Of a DNA stretch of 64,000 bases, positions 43,307 to 51,473 are shown one piece after another. Each line of letters begins with the position of its first letter. The stretch's first letter is position 1. Under the pieces are notes generated by a model, which saw only the letters and a program-made list of their open reading frames with translations, was not told the DNA's origin and searched no databases. The stretch is from an uncultured Comamonadaceae bacterium (GTDB taxonomy: Bacteria > Pseudomonadota > Gammaproteobacteria > Burkholderiales > Burkholderiaceae), in NCBI GenBank assembly GCA_946482595.1, contig CAMLSD010000002.1:1-64000 (forward strand), in the 5' to 3' direction. The translations under genes and the position numbers were made by a program.

Positions 43307-43948
43307 TCACCAGCGCGGCAGCAGGCGCTCGCCGGGCAGCATGTCGTAGGGCGACGCCCAGCCGGGCAGGGCCTGCATCCGGTCGATCCAGGCCAGCAGG
43401 TGAGGAAACTGCCCGGCGATGTCGTAGCCGCTTTCCTCGACCGGATAGAACATGTAGCCGCACAGCGAGAAGTCGGCGATGGTGGGCTGATCGCCGGCCA
43501 TGTAGGGCTGCGTGGCCAGGTGCTTGTCGACCACCGCGAAGGCGCCGTCGATGCGGCCCTTCAGCCAGGCCATCACGGCCGGGTCGGGTGCCTTGGGGCC
43601 GAAGGACTTCATGAAGCGGTAGCTCGCGAAGTAGCTGGTGAACTTGTGGTTGTCGAACAGGATCCAGCGCTGGATCTCGTAGCGCTCGTCTTCACTGCGA
43701 CCATTGAACGCACCATGGCGGTCGGCCAGGTAACTCAGGATCAGGCCCGACTGGGTGAGGCGCCGCGTGCCGTCCTCGAGCACGGGCGCTTCGCCCATGT
43801 CGTTGAACTGCGCGCGCCAGTCGTCCCTGCGGGTGACGCCATTCATGAAGTCGACGAACACCGGCTCCCACGGGACATCGAGTGCGCGCAGCAGGAACGC
43901 GACCTTGAACGAGTTGCCGGACTGGCTGAAGCTATGCAGGCGGTACAC
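43307..43948 (-). CDS. Glutathione S-transferase family protein
   Basis: A 213-residue GST: N-terminal thioredoxin-like domain (about 1-77, VYRLHSFSQSGNSFKVAFLL with a conserved Ser as possible catalytic residue, and GEAPVLEDG with the cis-Pro) and an all-helical C-terminal domain (about 85-205, including GDQPTIADFSLCGY). Start is GTG 43948 with a strong AGGAG just upstream. The exact substrate is unknown; the sequence resembles YfcG/beta-like GSTs with disulfide or conjugation roles. It ends 11 bases before the small lipoprotein gene. Confidence 0.9.
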   Translation of the reverse strand: MYRLHSFSQSGNSFKVAFLLRALDVPWEPVFVDFMNGVTRRDDWRAQFNDMGEAPVLEDGTRRLTQSGLILSYLADRHGAFNGRSEDERYEIQRWILFDNHKFTSYFASYRFMKSFGPKAPDPAVMAWLKGRIDGAFAVVDKHLATQPYMAGDQPTIADFSLCGYMFYPVEESGYDIAGQFPHLLAWIDRMQALPGWASPYDMLPGERLLPRW

Positions 43949-44005
43949 GGGAGGACTCCTGAAGGTTCGAGAGGATGGAGGTGATGAGGGTCGGCCCAAG
44001 CGGTG

Positions 44006-44557
44006 TCATACCCGCTGCAGCGCCTGATGGGGTGGGGGTGGCAGCACCACCCGGATGCTGTCGTGCGGCTGCACCGTCCCGGCGACGAGCACCACAGCCA
44101 TCACGCCGGCCTTGCGCACCAGGCTGCCGTCGGGTGCGCGCGCGAGCACGGCGGACATCAGGCCGGGCAAGAAGCGGTCGAGCTGTTCGCAGGGGTTGCG
44201 CAGGCCGGTGACGCGCACCACCGCCGTGGGCCCGATGTGCAACTCGGCATCTTGCGGCAGGGCCAGCAGGTCCAGCCCGCGGGTCGTGATGTTCTCGCCG
44301 ATCGCACCGGCCGCCAGCGCAAAACCGCGGGGTGCCAGCTCATCGAAAAGTTCGGCGTGGATCAGGTGCACCTGGCGCAGGTTGGGCTGAGACGGGTCGC
44401 GTGCCACCCGTGAGCGGTGCTTGACGGTTGCGCCGCAGTGCGCATCGCCTTCGACACCCAGGCCGCTGAGCAGGCGGATGCTGGTTGCGGCCCGCTTGCT
44501 GAAGCCGTGTTCGGGGTTGAGGTGCACGGCCGCCACGTGCCCCGGTGTCGCACTCAT
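44006..44557 (-). CDS. MOSC domain-containing protein
   Basis: A 183-residue stand-alone MOSC (molybdenum cofactor sulfurase C-terminal) domain. Family features are the GVEGDAHCG motif (near 33-41), NLRQVHLIHAELFDEL (near 59-74), GAIGENITTRGLDL (near 84-97) and RVTGLRNPCEQLDRF with the conserved cysteine (near 114-128). MOSC proteins bind or deliver sulfur or molybdenum cofactor and often detoxify N-hydroxylated compounds; the short form's role is unclear. Start overlaps the end of the upstream gene by four bases. Confidence 0.88.
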   Translation of the reverse strand: MSATPGHVAAVHLNPEHGFSKRAATSIRLLSGLGVEGDAHCGATVKHRSRVARDPSQPNLRQVHLIHAELFDELAPRGFALAAGAIGENITTRGLDLLALPQDAELHIGPTAVVRVTGLRNPCEQLDRFLPGLMSAVLARAPDGSLVRKAGVMAVVLVAGTVQPHDSIRVVLPPPPHQALQRV

Positions 44558-45087
44558 CGGGCGGCTCCTGCCGCCGCCTCGCGCTGCAGCCGGCGTTGCG
44601 CCGCGCGCAGCAGGGCCCGCGAATACAGCCGGTGAAAACCCAGCAGCGCATGAAAGCCCCAGCCCATGCGGGAGCGGCCGGTACGTCGATCGACCCGGGC
44701 CACGACAGCCGAACCGAAGTACAGCCGGGTCGAATTGCCATGCTCACCCGGCGTGACCATCAGCCACGAACGGGTGCGTCCCTGGAAGTCGCACAGCAGC
44801 AATTGGTCCGTGCCGCGCGCCTCGACCGTCCAGGCGGCGAACGCCTCGCCTCGCCCGGCTGCCAGCTCGCGTACCTGGGCATCGTCCGAGGGGCGCTTCA
44901 CCAGCCACGACAGGATCCACCTTTCCACCCTGAACAGGGCCGTGCTGTAGAAGGCCTGCACAAATGCGGCGTGCGGCACGCGCTGCTCGACGACGGTGCT
45001 GTAGCAGTCGGTGTAGCTGCCCTCGCGCTGGTAGCGGGCGAGCAGTGCCGCGGCAGGCAGAGGGCAGGGTTCGATGGTGGCCGACAT
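44554..45087 (-). CDS. Hypothetical protein (possible DUF2867-like)
   Basis: A 177-residue soluble protein with the segment YTDCYSTVVEQRVPHAAFVQAFYSTALFRVERWIL, reminiscent of the YxDxF start of DUF2867 lipid- or polyketide-binding proteins, and a WTVEARGTDQLLLCD beta pattern followed by GEHGNSTRLYFGSAV. The helical tail is very basic. Start could be ATG 45087 or GTG 45096. It overlaps both the MOSC gene and the GFA gene on the same strand by a few bases or nearly so, so the three form an operon. Function is not known. Confidence 0.65.
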   Translation of the reverse strand: MSATIEPCPLPAAALLARYQREGSYTDCYSTVVEQRVPHAAFVQAFYSTALFRVERWILSWLVKRPSDDAQVRELAAGRGEAFAAWTVEARGTDQLLLCDFQGRTRSWLMVTPGEHGNSTRLYFGSAVVARVDRRTGRSRMGWGFHALLGFHRLYSRALLRAAQRRLQREAAAGAAR

Positions 45088-45092
45088 GGGTT

Positions 45093-45494
45093 TCACAGGT
45101 GGGCAGTGAATTCGGGTGCATCACCCCAGCGGTCGTGCAGACCATCGACATGGGTGACGGGAATGCGGGCCAGATCGGCTTCGCTCAGCCCTTCGAGGCA
45201 GCCGATGTTCACGCCGAACATCTTGCCGATGGGGGTGTCGTTGCCGATGCCGAAGGTGCGCACGCCGCAATGCCGGCAGAAGAAGTGCTGGTTGCGCCGC
45301 GTGTTGAACAGGTATTCAGTGAGGTCCTGCTCGCCGGCCAGCAGACGGAACCCCGATTCGCGGGCCACCGCCGGCCAGAACCGCGTGCGGCGACAGATCG
45401 AGCAGTTGCAGCGGTAGCTGCTGGCTTCGAGGTCCAGCTCGGCTTCGAACCTGACGGCTCCACAGTGGCAGCTGCCACGATAGGTCTGTTCCAT
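45093..45494 (-). CDS. GFA family protein (second copy)
   Basis: A 133-residue zinc-binding protein of the formaldehyde-activating-enzyme fold. Cysteine pairs are GSCHCGAVRF (near 8-17), CNCSICRRTRFW (near 29-40) and CRHCGVRTFG (near 73-82). It differs clearly from the copy at 41.4 kb (about a third identical by eye), so this is an old paralogue rather than a recent duplication. It heads an operon with the hypothetical and MOSC genes. Start ATG 45494. Confidence 0.87.
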   Translation of the reverse strand: MEQTYRGSCHCGAVRFEAELDLEASSYRCNCSICRRTRFWPAVARESGFRLLAGEQDLTEYLFNTRRNQHFFCRHCGVRTFGIGNDTPIGKMFGVNIGCLEGLSEADLARIPVTHVDGLHDRWGDAPEFTAHL

Positions 45495-45613
45495 CCCGTG
45501 ATCTCCAGCGCAACGCGGGCATTGTGCATCACGCTGCGCGCTGCGCCGTGCTGCGACACGCTGGTAGAGTGCAGGGGCGCACGGCCTTGCGCGCCGTGCC
45601 AGCCAGCCCTGCC

Positions 45614-46780
<1,167 letters not shown>

Positions 46781-46800
46781 GCCCGTCAGGCCCGAGCTTG

Positions 46801-47301
46801 TCAGGCGCCGCGACGTGCGGGCTCGCTCACGTGCAGGAACTTGGTGAACAGGTCGCGCGGCGGCGCCACCGAGATCGACTTCATCACCTGCCCCACATTG
46901 CCGCGATGGTAGGCGCCATGCAGCATCACATGCATCAGGATCTCCTCGCGTGACATGCGGCCGGCGTCGCCATCGGTGAAGGTGAAGTCCAGCACCTGCT
47001 GCGCATCGGTGGCGCTGAGCGTGTCCACGTATTCCAGATACCAGGCGTCGGTGGCGGCGGTGGCGGCCCGCAGTTCGTCCAGAGACGGCGTGTGCGGCGT
47101 GTTGGTGGCCGCATGCGGGTTCGGCTGACCGCCCAGGTGCGCGCGGAAGATGCAGTCGACCACATGAATGTGATTGAGCGTGCGCAGGCAAGTGTGCAGC
47201 GCGGTGCCGTGTTCGTCCGGCAGCGCAGCCAGTGCCGCGAACAGCTCGGCATTGGCCCAGGCCTTGTAGGCAAAGAGGGGGGTGAGGGTCGGGTGGGGCA
47301 T
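46801..47301 (-). CDS. DinB family protein
   Basis: A 166-residue four-helix-bundle protein of the DinB/YfiT metalloenzyme-like fold. Metal-site histidines are in TLNHIHVVDCIFRAHLGG (near 41-58) and HVMLHGAYHRGNVGQVM (near 123-139). Members act as thiol-dependent transferases or as stress-induced proteins of unknown activity. Start ATG 47301. It is convergent with the cyclase gene, 20 bases apart, and divergent from a small secreted protein. Confidence 0.88.
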   Translation of the reverse strand: MPHPTLTPLFAYKAWANAELFAALAALPDEHGTALHTCLRTLNHIHVVDCIFRAHLGGQPNPHAATNTPHTPSLDELRAATAATDAWYLEYVDTLSATDAQQVLDFTFTDGDAGRMSREEILMHVMLHGAYHRGNVGQVMKSISVAPPRDLFTKFLHVSEPARRGA

Positions 47302-47487
47302 GGTGTGTCTCGGGCGTGCGGATGATGTGGCCGGGGCCGATGCCGCATCGTACAAGGCTCGCGAGTCGCAGGCCGGCGGGTGCACCTTCGCGATCCTGGC
47401 TCGATGCCATACTCGGCGCCTTTCAATTGCCGGCAGCTGCAGGCGTCCTGCCCGCGACAGCCTGCCGGGTGAACTGAGGGTTCGACC

Positions 47488-47979
47488 TTGCGCATGCTGA
47501 TTCGGCTGACACTTTGCTTCGCGCTCGTGATGTGCGCGGGCGCGTTTCACGCGGCCCCGGCCATGCCGGCCAAGGAGCGTCGCGAACTGCTGGAGGCGAT
47601 CCGCCCCGAGGCCGTGCGCCAGGCGGGCGGTCAGGCCGTGCGATTCAGGATCGACCGGCTCAATCGCGACGGTGACTGGGCCATGATCATCGGCTCCGTC
47701 GAGGGCGAGGCAGGGCGGCCGATCGACTGGCACCGTGCCGGCGATTGCGAGCCCACGCTCGACAAGATGCTGTGGGTGGTCGCCAGGAAGGAGGCGACTG
47801 GCTGGCGTGCCGTGCACCTGACCATCTGCTCGCCCGAGCCGCCCTACTGGTACCTGGAAGAGTATGGTGGTTTTGTCTGGCCTTGTGGCGTCTATGCCGG
47901 GCTGCATGCGGGGGATGGACAGGATCTCGCGTCCCAGTGCCGAGTGGCGCAGGCGGCACGCGGCAGCAAGGGGCGTTGA
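47488..47979 (+). CDS. Small secreted hypothetical protein
   Basis: A 163-residue protein with a signal peptide (about 1-25, cut near FHAAPA). The mature part has a FRIDRLNRDGDWAMIIGSVEG segment and a TGWRAVHLTICSPEPPYWYLEEYGG segment, with four cysteines that may pair. The start is TTG 47488, placed seven bases after GAGGG; an ATG two codons on at 47494 is the alternative. The protein resembles other uncharacterised periplasmic proteins that keep a W-A-M/F-(V/I) core after a basic helix, but I cannot name the family. Confidence 0.65.
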   Translation: MRMLIRLTLCFALVMCAGAFHAAPAMPAKERRELLEAIRPEAVRQAGGQAVRFRIDRLNRDGDWAMIIGSVEGEAGRPIDWHRAGDCEPTLDKMLWVVARKEATGWRAVHLTICSPEPPYWYLEEYGGFVWPCGVYAGLHAGDGQDLASQCRVAQAARGSKGR

Positions 47980-48053
47980 AGTCCCAGAGGGTGCCCAGCG
48001 AAAGGGGTTGATGCACAGGCCGCATGCAAACGGCTGTCAGCCCGCGCGCAGCT

Positions 48054-48482
48054 TCAGCAGGCGGTTGCGATGCAGCTTTGCCCAGATCGCGCCATCCTCG
48101 CCAACTGGTCCGCGGCCAGCGCGTGGAGTGCAGCGTGTTGGATGAAGCAGAAGCGGGTGACCGTCGGCAGCCCAAGGGCCGTGGCGCCTTCGGCCGTGAG
48201 GCGAAGTGTCACGTCCGTGTCGTTCACGGTGAGAGCCAGCACCTGCCCACTGCATGCCAGATCCTGATCGTTGCGTTCCAGGTACAGCGCGTCCGCGTCG
48301 GCAGCGCCTGTCGCGACCTTGCCACACGCGATATGCAGCACGTCCAGTGGCTCCGCGGGGGAGACAAAACCCAGGGTCAGCCACAGCAGGCCATCGTCGT
48401 CGCCGCTGAAGACTTCAGCGACTTCAAATGTGGCTTCGGCTGGCGGCCTGGATTCGGGTGAGTGCATTCCAGTTGAGTGCAT
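48054..48482 (-). CDS. Immunity-like protein, possible Imm10 family
   Basis: A 142-residue acidic soluble protein. The order of motifs ATFEVAEVFSGDDDGLLWLTLGF, then YLERNDQDLACSGQVLALTVNDTDVTLRLTAEGATALGLP, resembles Imm10-type proteins that neutralise polymorphic toxins, where a Y-E-x-N/D-D-Q core precedes a strand with LRLT and G-A-x-x-L-G. The match is by eye. No toxin gene is next to it, so it would be an orphan immunity gene. Alternative: a member of an unrelated small alpha/beta family. Confidence 0.5.
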   Translation of the reverse strand: MHSTGMHSPESRPPAEATFEVAEVFSGDDDGLLWLTLGFVSPAEPLDVLHIACGKVATGAADADALYLERNDQDLACSGQVLALTVNDTDVTLRLTAEGATALGLPTVTRFCFIQHAALHALAADQLARMARSGQSCIATAC

Positions 48483-48500
48483 CTCAGTGGCCTGAGGGCA

Positions 48501-48953
48501 TCAGCGTAGCCTGGGATCCACAGGACTCCAGACACCGGGAGCAAAGACCGTCACGGCACGGTCATCTTCGGTTGCATCCAGAAATCCGGTCAGCGTCATG
48601 CCCAGCTTGAACAGGACGGTCATGCCTACGTCCTCTTGCGGGGATCCGTCAAGCAGGCACAGCGCTCGAAGTACGGTTGGGCCTTGCTTGGCAAAGATGT
48701 GAATACCGTTTACCTCGGCATGCTGCTGCTCAGCTCCAAAGCCTACTTCGAGAATCGTTCCGTTCTCATGTTCCGAGGTAATTGTCAGGCCCTCAACTGC
48801 CCAGTGATCCAGGACACGCGAGCTGAAGCGACTCGTGCGGGAGTTGCTTGGCCGACCAAGGAGCACATGAATGTCGTGACGTGACGTTCCCAGGAGAATG
48901 GGTCCCACGCCGACATAGGGCGTGATGGAAAAGCTGGGAAACATTCTCGGCAT
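48501..48953 (-). CDS. Hypothetical protein, immunity-island type
   Basis: A 150-residue protein beginning with VGVGPILLGTSRHDIHVLLGRP, a pattern (V-G-P-I-x-L-G-x-S/T-x-x-x-[IV]-x-x-x-L-G) that I associate with small proteins found among immunity genes of polymorphic toxin loci. Composition is less GC-rich than its neighbours. It precedes the Imm10-like gene on the same strand by only 18 bases, and a transposase scar lies just upstream, so both may be remnants of a transferred toxin-immunity region. Confidence 0.55.
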   Translation of the reverse strand: MPRMFPSFSITPYVGVGPILLGTSRHDIHVLLGRPSNSRTSRFSSRVLDHWAVEGLTITSEHENGTILEVGFGAEQQHAEVNGIHIFAKQGPTVLRALCLLDGSPQEDVGMTVLFKLGMTLTGFLDATEDDRAVTVFAPGVWSPVDPRLR

Positions 48954-48969
48954 CCCTCGATGTGGTCAA

Positions 48970-49200
48970 TTCGGCCCGAGCCGCTGCGCGCGGGACTTGC
49001 GGCACTTGTAGCATGTTGTGGTCGAGTCTTGTCGGACACGCCGACCGGATGAATCGGTGCGTTGCATGTCGCGCTCCAGCGCCAGGTTCAGGATCAAACG
49101 CTCCATCACCGCGTTGTCCCAGCGGTTGCCCTGGCGGCGCTTGCCGCTCTGGCGCCGACCGACCCGGGCTGCACATGTGCAAGGGGTTGCGCACGGCGGA
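48970..49200 (-). pseudogene. Fragment of an IS3-family transposase (OrfB 3' part)
   Basis: On the minus strand the segment around 49075-49140 encodes GNRWDNAVMERLILNLALE, matching the G-N-x-x-D-N-A-x-M-E-x-F-F motif of IS3-type transposases that carries the catalytic glutamate. Flanking sequence is out of frame or unrelated, no inverted repeats are visible and the rest of the element is missing, so it is a scar of an old insertion. It separates the immunity-like genes from the tautomerase gene. Confidence 0.75.
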
Positions 49201-49263
49201 CGCATCGGACACCATGTGAGGCCGGAGCCAGCTCAGGTTCCCTCTAACCCATAGAGCCAGACC

Positions 49264-49650
49264 ATGCCCATCGTCAAGATCGACGCTTGTCGTCAACGCC
49301 CCGCACAGGAAATCACCGCGATCATCGACGCGGTCCATCAGGCCCAGCTGCTTGCCTTCAAGCTGCCCGAAGACGACAAGCAGATCCGTTATGCGGAGCA
49401 TCCGGCGCACTGCTTTCCGGTGCCACCAGGCAAGACGCCCAACTACATGATGATCGAGTTCAGCATCTTCCCTGGCCGCTCGCTCGATGCGAAGCGCAGG
49501 CTGTATGCCGAACTGGCCGAGCGCCTGGGCAAGCTGGGGATCCAGGCCAGCGACATGGTGATCGTCCTGCATGAGCCTTCGCTCGACAACTGGGGTGTCC
49601 GTGGCCGGCCGGCCAGCGAGGTCGACCTGGGCTTCAACCTCAATGTCTGA
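49264..49650 (+). CDS. Tautomerase family protein
   Basis: A 128-residue protein of the tautomerase/MIF superfamily in a 'long' form. It begins MPIVKID, leaving Pro1 as catalytic residue once Met is removed, and shows the family helix-strand pattern (RRLYAELAERLGKLGIQASDMVIVLHEPSLDNWGVRG). The late DNWGVRG segment is typical of tautomerases of the Tautomerase_2 type. Substrate is unknown. ATG 49264 is the only start that places proline second. The VOC gene follows by 53 bases and may be co-transcribed. Confidence 0.85.
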   Translation: MPIVKIDACRQRPAQEITAIIDAVHQAQLLAFKLPEDDKQIRYAEHPAHCFPVPPGKTPNYMMIEFSIFPGRSLDAKRRLYAELAERLGKLGIQASDMVIVLHEPSLDNWGVRGRPASEVDLGFNLNV

Positions 49651-49703
49651 GGGGGCGCCTTCATACATCGCCCGCCGTACGACATGAACATGGAGCCCAC
49701 CCG

Positions 49704-50093
49704 ATGAGCGGACCTGCCCGCGCCGGTGCTGTCATCTATGCCCGATACCTGGTGCCGCTGACGGCCTTCTACCGCGACTTGCTCGACGCCAGGCAGGTCC
49801 ACGCCGATGCCGAGTACGCCGTGCTGCAGTCGGCCGACATCCAGATCGTCGTGCATGCGATCCCGGCGCACATCGCCGATTTGGTGCAGATCTCCACGCC
49901 CCCCGAGATCCGCGAGCAGACGGCCATCAAGCTGTTCTTCACGGTGCCGGACATCACGGCGGCGAACGAGGTGATCGCGCGCCATGGCGGCATCGTTCAG
50001 ACGCAGAGCTGGCGCGGCACGGGCTTCGTGGCCTTCAATGGCGTCGACCCGGAAGGCAACGTGTTTCAGTTGCGGGTGTTCGATGGCGAGTGA
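49704..50093 (+). CDS. VOC (glyoxalase/bleomycin-resistance fold) family protein
   Basis: A 129-residue single-domain VOC protein. The elements are AGAVIYARYLVPLTAFYRDLLDA (about 7-29) and the second half with TAIKLFFTVPDITAANEVIARHGG and GVDPEGNVFQLRVF, where the final Glu/Gln region usually binds metal. It is a short form with two beta-alpha-beta-beta-beta units. Such proteins range from lyases to drug-binding proteins, so the activity is not predictable. It follows the tautomerase gene. Confidence 0.82.
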   Translation: MSGPARAGAVIYARYLVPLTAFYRDLLDARQVHADAEYAVLQSADIQIVVHAIPAHIADLVQISTPPEIREQTAIKLFFTVPDITAANEVIARHGGIVQTQSWRGTGFVAFNGVDPEGNVFQLRVFDGE

Positions 50094-50142
50094 ACGCCGG
50101 CGGTGGCCCGGAATGTGGGCGACCGACGGGCGCTTGCAGCCC

Positions 50143-50406
50143 TCAGGACTCGAGCGCCCGGAACACCATCAGGCCCAGCGGCGGCACGACGGCGATCAGC
50201 AGGCTCACCACGGCGGCGCCCGCCGCGGGTGACTGGCTGCGGGCCGCAACCCCACCGTGGATCAGCAGCGCCACGGCTGATGCGGCCGCGACCGGCATGG
50301 CCAGCAGGCCCATGAAGGAGCCGCCGCCCTGGGCCGCCATGAACACACCGACATAGGCCAGCACCTGGATCAGCAGCGGCAGCACCAGCACGACAAGGAC
50401 ACGCAT
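50143..50406 (-). CDS. Small membrane protein, unknown
   Basis: An 87-residue hydrophobic protein with three membrane segments (about 1-25, 31-51, 60-82) and little else. I recognise no family. Start ATG 50406 lies close behind the nudK gene on the same strand (12 bases), so it is likely translated from the same message. It may be a small membrane stress protein, but nothing specific supports this. Confidence 0.55.
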   Translation of the reverse strand: MRVLVVLVLPLLIQVLAYVGVFMAAQGGGSFMGLLAMPVAAASAVALLIHGGVAARSQSPAAGAAVVSLLIAVVPPLGLMVFRALES

Positions 50407-50418
50407 GACCGGGGCCTT

Positions 50419-51042
50419 TCAGGACGAGGTCAGTGAATCCAGCCCGACCATGGCAGCGTGCTGGAGCAGCATGATGGTCTTGCCATCCTGGATGCTGCCG
50501 GTGCGGATCATCGCGAGTGCGTCGTCGAACGGCAGTTCGACCACTTCGATGTCCTCCCCTTCGCCGGCCTGACCGCCCCCTTGCGAGACACGATCGGCAG
50601 GTTCGTACTCTGCGGCGAAAAAATGGAGCTTCTCGGTCACCGAGCCGGGGCTCATGTAGGCCTCGAACAGCTTGTGCACCTGGCGGATGCGGTAGCCGGT
50701 TTCCTCCTCGGCTTCGCGGCGGATGCAGTCGTCCGGGGCATCGCCGTCGAGCAGCCCGGCGCAGGCCTCCAGCAGCATGCCGTCGGCACAGCCGTTGACG
50801 TAGGCCGGCAGGCGGAACTGCCGCGTGAGCACGACGGTTCGCCGCCCGGCATTGAACAACAGCAGCGCCGCGCCATTGCCGCGGTCATAGGCCTCGCGCT
50901 GCTGCGTCTGCCAGGTGCCGTCGCGCCGCAGGTAGTCGAAGCTGAACTTGCGCAGTACGTACCAGTTGTCTGACAGCACCTGCACGTCGGTGATGCGCAC
51001 GCGGGGATGGGGTGCGGCCTGCGGCCAGGGGGCGGAAGTCAT
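50419..51042 (-). CDS. nudK: GDP-mannose pyrophosphatase / Nudix hydrolase NudK
   Basis: Nudix hydrolase of 207 residues that splits GDP-mannose and similar nucleotide sugars into GMP and sugar 1-phosphate. The N-terminal dimer part [21 protein letters not shown] and the Nudix box from [11 protein letters not shown] through REAEEETGY (near 96-118) follow E. coli NudK closely, as do [16 protein letters not shown] and [15 protein letters not shown]. Start ATG 51042 chosen by comparison with NudK; a further 13 residues upstream are possible. A small membrane protein follows. Confidence 0.9.
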   Translation of the reverse strand: MTSAPWPQAAPHPRVRITDVQVLSDNWYVLRKFSFDYLRRDGTWQTQQREAYDRGNGAALLLFNAGRRTVVLTRQFRLPAYVNGCADGMLLEACAGLLDGDAPDDCIRREAEEETGYRIRQVHKLFEAYMSPGSVTEKLHFFAAEYEPADRVSQGGGQAGEGEDIEVVELPFDDALAMIRTGSIQDGKTIMLLQHAAMVGLDSLTSS

Positions 51043-51123
51043 GAGCGGGTTCCGGGGTCCATGGTGAAAGGGGTCAAACACCGTGCGGTCTGGCGCAGGC
51101 GTGGGTGAAGCGGCTCGGCCGGC

Positions 51124-51402
51124 TCAGCGTTGCGAGTTGCCGTCGAGCACGATCACCACACCCATGGCGCCGACCGACACCAGCTTGTCGTTGCTGGTGG
51201 TGTACGAGGCCACACCCAGCGAGTGGTAGTTGGCCACGAAGGCCGCCAGATCGCCAAGGCGCAGCAGCGCGGCGAGCTGGCTGCGTTCGGCCACGCTGTC
51301 CTTGATGCGCGCGCGATGCTGTTCGGGCGACGGATTGAGCAGAGCGGCAGCGGCGACAAGGACGGCCAGTGCCAGCGCAAGATGGATGGCGCGCAGCTTC
51401 AT
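51124..51402 (-). CDS. Small membrane-anchored hypothetical protein (DUF4359-like)
   Basis: A 92-residue protein with an N-terminal hydrophobic segment (about 5-23) immediately followed by NPSPEQHRARIKD, a layout like DUF4359 proteins (helix, then N-P-S-x-E). The C-terminal half (SLGVASYTTSNDKLVSVGAMGVVIVL) is a likely beta strand pair. Function unknown. It lies 81 bases upstream of nudK on the same strand. Coding status is supported by the good start ATG 51402 and signal-anchor, not by a firm family match. Confidence 0.6.
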   Translation of the reverse strand: MKLRAIHLALALAVLVAAAALLNPSPEQHRARIKDSVAERSQLAALLRLGDLAAFVANYHSLGVASYTTSNDKLVSVGAMGVVIVLDGNSQR

Positions 51403-51473
51403 GGATGGGGGCAGTCTGGTGGAGCGGGCGGAGCGAGTGATCCGGCGAGTTCGCTCCATTCTGCCGTGTTGCC

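Noticed and set aside
41366..45494. Two GFA genes as a recent duplication
   Set aside because: The proteins differ strongly outside the zinc cysteines, and the surrounding DNA is unrelated.
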